Source of the DNA: Helianthus annuus
Taxonomy: Eukaryota > Streptophyta > Magnoliopsida > Asterales > Asteraceae
Assembly: GCF_002127325.2 (NCBI RefSeq)
Contig: NC_035441.2
Span: 46,752,663 to 46,816,662 of the forward strand
DNA length: 64,000 nt
Reading direction: 5' to 3'
Position numbers and translations under genes: made by a program. The notes beneath the pieces are model-generated. The model worked only from the letters and a program-made list of their open reading frames with translations. It did not search any database and was not told where the DNA came from. Below are positions 37,600-49,463 of this stretch, in pieces. Positions within the stretch are counted from its first letter, which is position 1; every line of letters starts with the position of its first letter.

Positions 37600-39356
37600 A
37601 TGGCTAGACAAACTAGATCGAGCTCCGGTGATTCTGCTCCTACGTTTATCCAGCAGAATATCTCCAAGATCCGGAGAAGGAAATATGCACTTTTGATAGT
37701 GCTCACTTGTCAGCCCTTAAAACCTCCGGCATCTTCCCGGAAGGGACAGTGTTCCGACCATTTGATTGGGAAATCCGATCAGATATGGTTTTCGATGAAT
37801 GGCTATGCTTTAATGCTTTTCCCTTTACCTTAGGGTTACGATTTCCTTTCTCTGAGTTTATCACCGAGTTTTTTAACCTCACCAAGATTTCTTTTAGTCA
37901 AACAATGCCAATGCTTTGGCGGGTCCTGTCTGTTCTTGATCAAATCAAGAAGAATCATATCCCTGACCTCTCCGTCCATGACCTCCCTTTAGCATACCGG
38001 CTTAGATGTCACGGCTCTTGTCGATTCTTGTTTTACTCTACTTCCAGCGACCCATTAATCCTCCGAGCTACCATGAATGAAGAGGAATGGAAATCCAAAT
38101 TCTTTTTTGTAACAAGAGATTCAATCCCTGGTGGAGCGGATTATCCGGTGAAATGGTTGAAAAAGGGTAGGACCTAGGGTTTTAGGACGATCCTGTCTTA
38201 TATCCTGCCGCATATCTTGAACTGACTTTGTTGTTTTCTTGTACACAGCTGATTTTAGGAAGCTTGCACCCCCCCTTGCTGAATCACAAAAGAGGATTGA
38301 CGCTATCAGACTCTTTCCCGAAGCTGAAAGAAGTTTTAACCCCTCTCCACCATCTCCAAGCCCTCTTTCCAGTGTAAACATGTCTGGTAAGGATCCTGTT
38401 CGATATCCTGCATACATGCTTTTATTTGAAATATTTAGGAAAGAATTTTACTCCCTGTATGCAGATTCCAGCAAAGTTTCAATCCTCCTTGACCTTGACG
38501 AGCTTGATAGTTATCCTACTCCAGTCATGGTCAAGAAAGAGACCCCTGCTGCCACCAGCTCCAAGCCGCTTCCGGCTCCCAAGGCTAATCCGAGGACTCG
38601 TGCTTCTACCACAAAAAAGAGGATGGGCTCTGAAGTTAGTGCCCCAGGCTCCGAAGGGTTCTCCTATGATGAGCTCAACTTTACCGATTCCTTGGAACCG
38701 ATGACATCCTTCCTAAACAAGGTAATATCCTGGCACTACATCCTGCATAATATCCTGATAGGATATTCTGGTTAGTGAATATTAACTTATATTTGAATTT
38801 CAACTTACAGGGCCTCCAACATCTGCTCCAGCTTTACAACGATGCCTGCGGTACTACTGCACTCCATGAAGCTAGGATCAAGCAGCTTGAAACTACCGTC
38901 GCTGACCAAGGTGCCATTGCTGAAGCAATGACTCGGCACTACGAGGACAAGCTGAAGAAGGTCACCCAGGATGCTGAGGTCAAGCTGGCTACTGCCCAAA
39001 TGGATCATGAACAAGCCATGGTCTCTTTCCGGGAGGGAATCAAGGCGTCTGCTATAGTCTCTCTGCTGCAAGCTCGCATCAAGATGGCTTATGAGGCCAA
39101 GGAGACAGACCTTGTGTGCCCAGCTTGGCCAGTTGACTCTTGGGCGGCAAAGTTGAAGGAGCTTGGAGGCAAGGATGTGCCACTTCCTGCAGAAGCTGGT
39201 GAGTCCTCTAAGTCAGCAGAGGTGGTAGATAAGGCTGGAGACAAGAAGGATGCTGGAGCAGATGCTGGGATAGATGCTGGTGAGGATGCTGCTCAGGATG
39301 TTGTGTTGAGAAGTCGAAGAAGGCTGGTGAAGACGCCGCTGTGTGAGGGCATTTGA
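37600..39356 (+). pseudogene. Antisense four-exon gene of D, frameshifted
   Basis: Plus strand, opposite to D's sense. ATG 37600 (MARQTRSSSGD). Exons 37600-38166, 38249-38386, 38525-38721, 38811-39356; introns GTAGGA..ACAG, GTAAGG..CCAG and GTAATA..ACAG with phases 1, 1 and 0, as in A and C. Exon 2 is 138 bp, as in H. Exon 1 matches A at FPF, FFNLTKISFSQTMPMLWRVL and SKFFFVTRDSIPGG; a one-base deletion near 37680 shifts frame before EICTFDSAHLSALKTSG. Exon 3 has basic TTKKRMGSE. Exon 4 is helical and charged with a GAD-rich acidic tail; a short indel near 39300 changes the last residues. Intron 2 is 138 bp and open, so retention would stay in frame. Confidence 0.77.
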
Positions 39357-40690
39357 GTGGACGATGATGGATGTTGATGCTTAGGCCGGAGCCCACTTTT
39401 TTAGATTTGATGGTCGTGGTCCCTTAAACAATTTACTTTTCTTGTCTTTAAAACAATTTACTTTCCCGCACTTAGACAATATGATGGCCAAAGGTGGAGG
39501 GATCCTGAGTTTCAGGACGAAGCCATTGGTTATCAGTTAGTATAGTTTATTTTGAACACTTTTAACAATTGAAGGTGGAGGTATCTTGGGTTCCAAGACG
39601 AAGCCTTCAATTGTTAAGTAAATATGGCTAGGAACTATTTGTGCTCTTGGCGGATGGTCCTTGGTTTGAGGTGAAACCAAGAGCACAACTTTATGGTATG
39701 CTAATAATATAACCCTTTTTTGGCTTTACTATTGTTGTTATTATGACATCAACTTTACATATGAAAACTGGTTTGTTTGAAAACTCTTGGAAATATTATG
39801 GGAACACCATCTGAGAATATCCTGATAAGTATCCTAAGATATATCCTGGTCAGGATATCATCATATAACTTAGAAAACTTAAGTCTTTTGAAAAAAGGAG
39901 AGATCATACCAAAGACTCTTAGAGAGTCGATTCTAATCTTCCACCTTAGGAATGTCCCCAGTGCACACTTATAAACTTGGATCCAACCTCTGAATAGTAT
40001 AATGTATGTCCCCTGTGTATGACACAGAAATGCAAATGTATTCATACTTTGGCTTGAATAAATTCCAAACACCTCGAGGCAAAAACCTTGATATCCTGAA
40101 ATGAATCCTTAGCATACTGGGGGTAAACCCTTAATATCCTGGGGATAAACCCTGATATCCCGGGGATAAACCCTGATATCCTAGGGATAAACCCTGATAT
40201 TCTGGGAATAAACCCTGAGTTTCATGCGCTATAGGCGAGAGTGTATAAACTACAAATCTTAGAAAGGTGAAAACCTTTAAACCTTAGAGAGTATGAAAAT
40301 ACCCTTTCGTGAGAGAGGGTGATCAATCCTCATATACCTTCAGGATCCAGGATATAGCCAATAGTAACGAAATTCTCAGCCACTTTTACATGAACTGGTC
40401 CCGCTACCTTGAACTATACCTAGATAACTTGCGCTCCAGGTGAGGTGTTTAAACCCAATTCGAAAGAAAGGTGAATACCTTTAAACCTTTGAAGGGATCA
40501 GGATCCCTTAAACATGAGAGAGGGGGCCAATCCTCCAATCTTTCGATTTATCCGGAGTGCAAATCCTGGAGCTATATCCTGGAGCATATGCTGCAAAACA
40601 ACTATAAACTAAGGTGGATGTTAGCCTGGCTAACACCCCTCCGATGCTTAAGTCAGTATTGGGTTCAAGATAATACACAAATATATTTAA
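39357..40690 (-). other. Non-coding region of D between antisense gene and pol
   Basis: No gene seen. Contains a small direct repeat (GGTGGAGGGATCCTGAG-type near 39495 and GGTGGAGGTATCTTGGG-type near 39573), a minisatellite at 40125-40225 with about five units of GGGGATAAACCCTGATATCCT, and paired CCTTTAAACC / GAGAGAGGG blocks at 40270-40530. ATATCCTG occurs repeatedly (39815-39870, 40090-40200). Confidence 0.55.
40125..40225 (-). repeat. Post-pol minisatellite of D
   Basis: Five units of about 21-23 bp. On the element's sense strand each reads CAGGGTTTATCCCCAGGATAT, sharing TATCC/CCCCAG with the A and C arrays and the same position after pol. Confidence 0.8.
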
Positions 40691-40694
40691 AAGA

Positions 40695-43120
40695 GATATA
40701 GTGGTTCAGCTGGTTGATGTAGTATGTTACTATGCCTTTGACATGCATCACACCTTCAAGCATATTCTGCAGCATCTTTCCTCATCGTTGGCCAATAATA
40801 TCCTGTCCTTAATACTTTGGAGAACAATGACCTGCCCCCAGTGTGGTTACCACAATCCCCTTCATGTATATCCTGAAGTACTTCTTTGGCTTCAGGACCC
40901 TCCAAGCACCTCAAATACGATCCTGCAAGAGATTTCTTGTATAAAACATTGTTTATAATAGTGAATCGTGATACCTTCATCCTAAATGCCTTAGGATTTT
41001 CATCTCCGGGGATATGTCCTTCCTTGAGATATCTCATGATTGGAGTCATCCAGGATTTAGGATCCTTTTCAGGATAGTCTACTCCAGGATCCTGAATACC
41101 TGCTACTTCTTTATCCTGAGGATTCGTTGTAGGATACAAGATATATAATATTGGTATTTGGGTCCCATCTGGTATCCTGATCGATGATCCCAGGTTTGCT
41201 AAGGCACCTGCTTCAGCATTATCCTCCCTTGGTACCTGTTCAAGTGTAAAAACATCGAAATATCCTGCTAATTTTTTGAGAATATCGAGGTATTCGATTA
41301 ATTTCTCACCCTTGACTGCATAGGATCCATTAAAATGATTAGTAATTAACAAGGAGTCAACATATACTTGCAAATTCTTGATACTCATATTCTTAGCCAA
41401 TTCTAATCCTGCAATTAAAGCCTCATACTCTACTTCATTATTAGTAGCAGGGAACTCACACCTAATAGCCTGGGGTAATATGTCCCCCTGTGGCGATTTT
41501 AGTAGTATTCCTAATCCTACTCCTCTTACATTAGATGCACCATCAGTATATAATGTCCAGGATCCTGAAGATTCTCCTAACTGTTGGACTTCTAGGTCTA
41601 CCTCATCCTGAATGTCACTACTGAAATCAGCCATAAAGTCAGCTAAAGCCTGAGACTTTATGGCATTTCTAGGTTCATACACTAAGTCATAAGCACTCAA
41701 CTTCACTGACCACTTGGCCATACTGCCTGACATCTCTGGTTTCCTAAGCACATTTTTGACAGGATAATTTGTTTTAACATGAATCCTATGTGTCTCAAAG
41801 TAATGTCTAAGCTTCGTTGATGCCATAAATAATGCTAGTATCAATTTTTCTAAATGAGAATACCTAGTTTCAGCATTTAACAAACTTTTACTAACATAAT
41901 AAACAGGATATTGATGACCTTGATGATCCTTTACAAGGACGGCACTTACAGCATTCCCTGATAGTGCGAGGTATAGGGATAGTGGTTCACCATTCTCAGG
42001 CTTCATCAGTAGAGGTGTAGTTGAAAGATATTGCTTTAAATCCTGCAGGGCTGCCTCATGCTTCTCACCCCATTCAAATTTCTTATTCTTTTTCAGGATA
42101 TCATAAAACTCTTTGCATTTCTCTGAGGATCTTGAAATAAATCTGTTTAATGCTACCACTCTCCCTGTTAATCGTTGAACATCTTTCATATTTAAGGGTG
42201 ATTTAATATCCAAGATGGCTTTAATCTGCTCCGGGCTCGCCTCTATTCCTCTTTTGGTCACCATATATCCTAGAAATTTTCCTGCCCCTACTCCGAAATG
42301 ACACTTAGCAGGATTTAGCTTCATGTTATATTGGTCCAGGATATCAAATGCTCCTTTAATATTCTGGAGGTGATCCTCAGCTTCTTTAGATTTCACTACC
42401 ATGTCATCGATGTACATCTCCATAGTGTCCCCCAGCTTGTCTTTAAACATCATATTTACCAATCTCTGGTATGTTGCACCTGCATTTTTCAAACCAAAAG
42501 GCATAGCCGTATAACAATAAATACCTGTTGGTGTCATGAAGGCAGTATCCTCCTGGTCAGAAGGTTCCATTTGAATCTACTGAAATCCTGAGGATGCATC
42601 CATGAAGGTCAACATTTCATGCCCAGCAGTAGCATCCACCATTGCATCAATGTGAGGAAGAGGAAATGGGTCTTTAGGACAAGCCTTATTCAAGTCTGTG
42701 TAATCTACACAAACTCTCCACTTCCCATTCTTCTTTTGAACCACTACCACATTTGCCAGCCATTTGGGAAATTTGACTTCTCTGATCATCTTGGATTTCA
42801 ATAGTCTTTCAACCTCTTCTTGAATAATTATGTTTTCGTTCTGGAGCAAACTTCCTTCTCTTTTGCTGGACAGGCTTGAAAGACCTGTCAATTCCAAGCT
42901 TGTGAGTGATAATGTCTTTGGATATACCTGTCATATCCTCATGCTTCCATGCAAACGTTGACATCCTGCATTTCTAAAAGTTAGTTAACTGCTCTTCAAT
43001 ATCCTGAGGGATATTGGTTCCTACGAGCACCGAGATATCGGGATTTTCCTGATCCAGGATAATTTTCTTCACAGCCTGCTCCGGATCCTCCACAATATCC
43101 TGGGCCCGCATCTTTAATTG
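40695..43120 (-). pseudogene. pol: Pol of D, integrase core missing
   Basis: Frame follows the UAG at 43121-43123. RT N-terminal part 42577-43120, with a TAG after LTNF, a frameshift near PERK and a TAG in SGFQ*IQMEPS near 42575. RT active site MYIDDMVVK, degenerate first RNase H (LYLALSGNAV) and archaeal RNase H (YTDGASN, NNEVEYEAL, VYVDSLL, REDNAEAGALANL) are in a 604-codon open stretch, 40756-42570. Integrase begins (CGNHTGG, YYWPTMRKDAAEYA), hits TGA, continues to [18 protein letters not shown], then jumps straight into the post-pol spacer near 40695. The whole catalytic core and C-terminal domain are absent. Confidence 0.9.
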
Positions 43121-43126
43121 CTATGC
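43115..43126 (-). promoter_or_regulatory. gag-pro/pol junction of D: UAG-CAA-UUA
   Basis: Minus strand GCA TAG CAA TTA, pol in the same frame. Although D is decayed, the six bases after the UAG are the same as in A and C; only the codon before it differs. Confidence 0.7.
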
Positions 43127-45358
43127 TGCACTAGGCTTGGTCAAGGATTTCATCGAGGATGAGTAACATTCCTTCGCCTCCTGCTGATCACTATCGACTT
43201 TGACAACTCCCCAAGGGGTAGGGATCTTGATGCATTGGTGATATGTTGATGGCACAGCCTTCATATCATGAATCCATGGTCTTCCCAGTATGATGTTATA
43301 GCAGGATAGAGAATCCATCACACAGGAACGTTGTATCGAGTTGACTCCTTCAACATATACTTGTAACTTTATCTCTCCCACTGTGTTCCTAGCCTCTCCA
43401 CTGAACCCAACAAGCACGGTGGACTTTGAAGTGATATCCATCGGAGATACATTCATTCTCTTCAGAGTCTCTAGTTGGATTATATTGACGGAGCTCCCAT
43501 TATCAACCAATATCCTGCGTACAAAATGGTTAGCCATATATAATGTTGTTACTAGAGCATCATGATGAGGATCCTGGACAGTATCCCTGTCATCAGCATC
43601 AAATGTGATCACTTTGTCAGTTGTGAGGGTAGTTATCCTGACAGGTCTGTCTCCCCTTTCAGCCTAAGCTTCTTTTGCATGTCTCTTTGCCGCCGAATAC
43701 GAAGTCCCACAAATGTCGGATCCTCCCGAAATGAAGTTGATTATCTTGGCATCCGCGGGAGGTGAGGCTGCTCGTTCAGGATCCTTCTCAGTATCCTGAC
43801 CCTTATTCTTCTTTCTTCCTTAGAGATCTTTCAGATACCCCTTGCTCAGAAGATAGCTTATTTCTTTCCTTAGGGCAATGCAATCCTCAGTTACATGTCC
43901 GAAATCTTCGTGGAAGGCACACCATTTTGACTTGTCTTTCCAATCAGCTTTTTGTTGATTCTTTCGAGGCCACCTAGCCTTGTCTCCTAAACCCTGCATG
44001 GCACACATCAATTCAGGAATGTTAACAGAAAAGCAATATTCAGATAATTCAGGATATTCTTCAGGATCCTCGTCTTCGACAGCATTCACTTTCTTGTTAT
44101 CATTTCTACCATATGGCTTAGAGCGGTATGGTTTGTACGAGGATTCTGACTTCCTGTTAGTTGATTCATATGTTGAGGATGCATTCATCCTCTCTTGCAT
44201 TTTCTTATCGTCCTCCAGCCTGATATATCTCAATGCCCTGTTACGAGCTTCATCCAGATTCCTGCAGGGATTCATCACAAGATCCTGGTAAAATTGGGAA
44301 TCTTTCTGCAATCCCATCTTGAAAGCCTGCACAGCTGTTGCGACATCAAGGTGCGGGATATCCAAGGATTCCCGGCTAAACTTATTCACATAGTCTCTCA
44401 AGGATTCCTGAGGTCCTTGAGTTATCCTGTAAAGATCAATGGTTAATTTCTCAAAACTCCGGCTGCAAGAAAATTGACTATTAAATAAGTTAACCAAATG
44501 AGCAAACGAAGTAATTGAGTGAGGAGGAACGTTTAATAGCCATTTTAAGGCTGATCCTGTTAAGGTAGAGCCGAAACCCTTGCATAAGCACGCTTCCTTA
44601 AGTTTCGGAGGGATAGGATTGATTTCCATCCGTTCCCTATACTGGGCAATATGCTCCTCAGGATCTGTGGTTCCATCATAAAGCTTCATGTTGGGAGTTT
44701 GGAATCTTTTTGGGATTTCAGCATCACAAATAGGATGCACAAACCGAGATATCCTGTGGCTATCCAGGGATACTTCAGGAATTAGCTTCTGAAGCTCCTT
44801 AGATAATGCTGATGTCATAGTTGTATCCTGCAAAGATCCAATACTGTTAGTGGCAAGAGTATTATTATTATTAGACACGTTACCCATCTGAGGATTCTGG
44901 CCATATCCTGAAACATATCCTGAGCTCCTCACAGTTGACATTCTGATCGATGAGGGTATTTCAAGAGTATGATTCTTGGAATGACTAGGCACAATATTCC
45001 CCCTATTATCCTCAGTATACACAGCCGAACTGAAGTTCAAAGTTCTGGGTTGTAGAGGAGTGACGATATCTTCGGTGGATCTGCTCGAGCCAGCTTTTAA
45101 GAGTAGTATTTCTCTTAACAGCATTTGGTTAGTTTCCTATTGCTATCTCATTTGTTCCTGCACACTTCCAAATAAGGTTAGAATTTCATCATTAGAAGCT
45201 AAAACGGGAGCAGATCTCTGAACACCCCGGGTAGGGATAACATCCTGAGGTTGTGAAGAAGCTGGCATCCTTGGAGGAGGTGGTGGAAGCACCGAACCTG
45301 TAGTAGCAGAAGCTGTAGATGACACAGTGGAGGAGCTCATGCTAGATCTTGTGGCCAT
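43121..45358 (-). pseudogene. gag-pro: Gag-protease of D
   Basis: ATG 45356-45358 (MATRSSMSSS). Two TAG codons between VQEQMR and ETNQML (near 45140), each where F has CAG. Then a 434-codon open stretch with the gag core (DPEEHIAQYRERMEINPIPP, SALKWLLNVPPHS) and the CHHC finger CAFHEDFGHVTEDC. TAA near 43820 and TAG near 43665. Protease: RILVDNGSS, with Asn for the Gly of the usual D[TS/G]G triad, and ILGRPWIHDMKAVPS. The repeated PGS region of A/C is absent. Confidence 0.88.
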
Positions 45359-45441
45359 TGTAAACAATGTGGTAAAAAGTTTTGAAAACAGAAAACTGAT
45401 TAGCGATTTCACAAAAAAAATTAGTAAAGAGAGCACGACTT

Positions 45442-45459
45442 GCCCCACAGTGGGCGCCA
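45442..45459 (-). other. Primer binding site of D (tRNA-Lys type)
   Basis: Minus strand TGGCGCCCACTGTGGGGC; one base differs from A, C and I. Confidence 0.8.
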
Positions 45460-45462
45460 AAT

Positions 45463-46207
45463 TGTTTTGGTCAAAAATTACCGAAGCAATTAAGTGATCA
45501 AATTAGTTAAGTGAGGTAGTGTGCTAAGAAAGTGTGTTGAAAATATGCTGATTAAGTTGTTTGCAAAAACAGTTTTCAGGATACGGCTCAGGATATTGAG
45601 CTGTATCTACGATCAAACTATGAGCAAAAGGTAAAGGAAATGACACAAGATGTACGAGGAAAGCCCTTGATCAATCTAGATCGCCGACATAAAACCTCGG
45701 GAGCTGACAATCGCAGCTACCTAGTTCTTCTTATTGCTTCAAACTTCAGGATACATTGCAGGATATTGACCAGATCGCTAAGTGTTACAATGCTTTGTGT
45801 GAAAGTAAAAGTTGCGAGAGAACAAGTGTAAGAGTGTAGTGAGTGTTGATGTGATGTCCTATTCGATCCGGTATACCCACCTATTTATAGTAACGAATTA
45901 CAAACAAAAATTCCTATAAATATGGGATGCTCCGAATATTCCATTGTAAACGTTGTAGACCGAGTAATGCGGCTTCAACATCTTTATTCGAACGACTTGA
46001 ACCGAGTCTTCCGTGAAATGATTCCTTGTGAACGTTGCTAGCTTCTAACCCACGTACCTGCACATAATCTGTTAGTGATCCTGAGGATACCATTCAGGAT
46101 GTTACCAATATCCTGAATCAGCATCTCGGATGTGAACAGATATCATATAACCAAGATATAATCCAAGATATTTCTCAGGATATGGGCTCAGAATTTCACC
46201 CATAACA
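45463..46207 (-). repeat. 5' LTR of D (745 bp)
   Basis: Plus strand TGTTTTGGTC to CACCCATAACA. Minus-strand TATAAATA at 45892-45899. Target copy AAGTG follows at 46208-46212. Confidence 0.94.
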
Positions 46208-46212
46208 AAGTG

Positions 46213-47966
46213 TAGAGCATAAATTTATCATGATTGGTGTTATACTCGTTCTTGTTTACTAACAAAGATGTCAATGTATGGTCAAGTAAGGATAGATATC
46301 ATTACTACGGGCTCAAGCACGGAGGCTAACGGGTCAAAAGTAATCATGGAACCTATGCTTGAACTTGGACGCTCAAGGTAAGTAAACTCCCGGACACTCT
46401 CTTTAGTTGTAAAAGAGAGGGTGTGTATTATAAATGTTAGAAGTTATGTTGAAATGAGCTTTTAAAAACAATGTGAAGCTGGTAGTATTAAGTAAGTGAT
46501 CTCCGGAATCACTTTTTATATTTAGAGAAAGAATTGTTAATTTTGTTATATGTTACAAATCGTGAGGTGTGCAAGAACGAAAAATCAAATGAAGTATTAA
46601 GTTTAGTTTTTGTGGTAATGGGTCAAAAAAATGGTTAACTAAGTCGGAAAGTGTGTAGTAAAGATCAAACGGGTCAAAACTAGGAAGTGGGGTAAAGTAA
46701 GGTTTCGGCCATCAAGGCATGGGGTAAAGTGTTGGTAGGAATTGGGGACTTGTAAGGATGTTACTATACATTTGGGACGTTCGCGGCGTGAGTATAATCA
46801 TCCCTAATCATCAGAAAGTAGAAAACAACGTCTGGATTGCAGAAGGGGCGTCGCCGACGCCCTAAAGGACCGTCGGCGACGGTGCTTGGTTAGTTCAGTG
46901 CTTCCGACGCTCTAATTTGCTGTCTACGGACCTTTTTCCCGACGGACAAAACTAGAGGGCGTCGCCGACGGCCCGATGAGGCGTCGGCGATGGTGCCTCT
47001 GTTTCCTGTTTTCTGTTTTCGCCGTTTCGCGCTCCCGGTTGATCTTGTTTTTGTCTCGTTGCTTCGTAAAGTTTCCGAAAGGCTCCGTAAACTTTGTCAG
47101 ACTTAAGAAAACACCAACCTTATTAAATAGGTAACTAAGAACTCAAGTTCATGTAAAGGTGTGAATCTATAAACAATTAAATTGTGTGATCGAATGTGTT
47201 AGAACGTGTTATACGGGTGAAAAGATAAAACTTGTTCATAAGAATGCTTATAGATAAATTATTATGCGTGATTAAAGTAAAATAATTGGAGGTGGTTGAG
47301 TAAGTATGATTCGAATGCTCGTATGGAGGCAAATGATTGTAGAGCGTAAGAGTTAGCTGCCAATGTTATTGTAACACGTATGTATGAAACATATATGTAT
47401 TTTGTGGATATATGGTAGTGTCCACACATGGGTAAATCAATGTTATGTGTTTATGTGAAGATGTAAGTTTTCAATACGTTGGAGGATAAGTGTTGCTAAC
47501 TGTTTTGCTTTCGAGAATGGTCTTAGAAATGCAGGAATGTAAGTGATGGACTCTCGAAGGTTGGAGTCCTGGTGTATGGAACGAATTCGAAGAACGTGCT
47601 ATTGGAGTTCCATTCATTGATAGAGGGCTATGTGATCATTAGTTATTATGAAATTGTTTAAAATGTATGGTGTTACCATTTTACTAACGTGTTGGTTATA
47701 TATGGTGATCGCAGGTTAGTCAGATCATCATTATTATCATGGGAGATAAGTGGACAACGATCGAGTTGAAGATCATGGAATTGTACAGAGAAGTGGCGAT
47801 ATAGTTGTAATTATATGTTAATGTAGTTATTTTGATCTAGAATGAATGATGTACTTAAGTTAAAGAAAGATTGATTTAAATGGTTTAAAGCACATTAGAA
47901 CAACTACAAAGGAAGAATCATTTTTCCGCTGCGTCGTTTTAGTCAAAACGTGTTTAGGGTCTTACA
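46213..47966 (+). repeat. Element E, right segment of the solo LTR
   Basis: Continues 24551-25829. Ends GTTTAGGGTCTTACA, then TSD AGGTC. Holds a GC-rich cluster at about 46850-46990 with four occurrences of CGTCGCCGACG or CGTCGGCGAC, forming inverted pairs, in an otherwise AT-rich segment. No coding region recognised. Confidence 0.85.
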
Positions 47967-47971
47967 AGGTC

Positions 47972-49457
47972 GGCTTTCTCTTGAATATCACTACTAAAAT
48001 CAGCCACAAAGTCTGCTAAAGCCTGAGACTTTATAGCATTCCTATGTTCATATACCAAATTATATGCACTTAGTTTTACGGACCATTTAGCCATCCTACC
48101 CAACATTTCAGGTTTCCTAAACACATTTTTAACAGGATAACTAGTTTTAACATGAATCCTATGTGTCTCAAAATATTGTCTAAGCTTTATCAATGCCATA
48201 ACTAGGGCTAATATCAATTTTTCTAGGTGTGAGTATCTAGTTTCAGCATCTAACAATCTTTTACTAACATAATAGACAGGGATACTGCTGAGCTTCATGA
48301 TCCTTTACCATAACGGCACTTACTGCATTCCCTGATACTGCGAGATACAGGGATAATGGTTCACCATCCTCGGGCTTCATCAACAGAGGTGCAGTTGAAA
48401 CATATTGCTTTAATTCTTGTAGGGCTGCTTCATGCTTTTCTCCTATTCGAATTTCTTATTCTTCTTCAGGATATCGTAGAATTCCTTGCATTTCTCTGAG
48501 GATCTTGAAATAAACCTGTTCAACGCCGCTACTCGTCCTTTTAATCTTTGCACATCTTTCAAGTTGGATGGTGATTTAATCTCTAGGATAGCTTTGATAT
48601 GTTCTGGGCTTGCTTCTATTCCCCTTTTAGTCACCACGACACTTGGCAGGATTTAGTTTCATATTGTACCGGTCCAGGATATTAAATGCTCCTTCAATAT
48701 TTCGGAGATGATCCTCAGCTTTCTTGGACTTTACCACCATATCATCAATGTATACCTCCATGGTGTCCCTCAGTTTGTCTTTAAACATCATGTTCACCAA
48801 TCTCTGGTATGTTGCACCTGCATTTTTCAAACCGAATGGCATAGCAGTATAACAGTAAATACCTGTTAGTGTCATGAAAGCAGTATCCTCCTGGTCTGAA
48901 GGTTCCATTTGGATCTGCTAAAATCCTGAGGATGCATCCATAAAAGTTAGCATTTCATGACTGGTAGTTGCATCCACCATCGAGTCAATATGAGGCAGGG
49001 GAAATGGGTCTTTAGGACATGCTTTGTTCAAGTCTGTGTAATCTACACAAACTCTCCATTTCCCATTCTTCTTTTGAACTACGACCACATTTGCTAGCCA
49101 CTTGGGGAATTTGACTTCCCTAATCATCTTGGATTTCAATAACCTTTCCACCTCCTCTTGTATGATTTCATTTCTTTCAGTAGCAAACTTCCTTCTTTTT
49201 TGTTGAACGGGCTTGAAAGACCTGCCAATCCCATGTTTATGAGTTATAATATCTTTTGATATACCTGTCATGTCTTCGTGTTTCCATGCAAACGTGGATA
49301 TCCTGCATTTCAAAAAGTTAGTAACTTGATCCTCAATATCCTGAGGGTTATTGGCCCCTAGAAGCACCGAGATATCTGGATTATCCTGATCCAGGATAAC
49401 TTTCTTAACATCCCGCTCCAAAGCTTCCACGATATCCTGGGCTTGTATCCTTAATTG
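47972..49457 (-). pseudogene. pol: RT and first RNase H of F
   Basis: Pieces 48918-49457 (IGR..VQQKRRKFATERN; VCVDYTDLNKACPKDPFPLP), 48627-48908 (MPFGLKNAGATYQRL; VYIDDMVVK), 48443-48637 and 47972-48298 (SRYSHLEKLILAL; GRMAKWSVKLSAYNL; KSQALADFVADF). TAG splits SGF*QIQMEPS near 48918; a short deletion removes the GKFLGYM region near 48635, and a frameshift follows. E cuts the gene at 47971/47972. The continuation is 24105-24550. Confidence 0.87.
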
Positions 49458-49463
49458 CTATCC
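49452..49463 (-). promoter_or_regulatory. gag-pro/pol junction of F: UAG-CAA-UUA
   Basis: Minus strand GGA TAG CAA TTA, pol in frame. Fourth copy in the window with the same 3' context. Confidence 0.7.
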
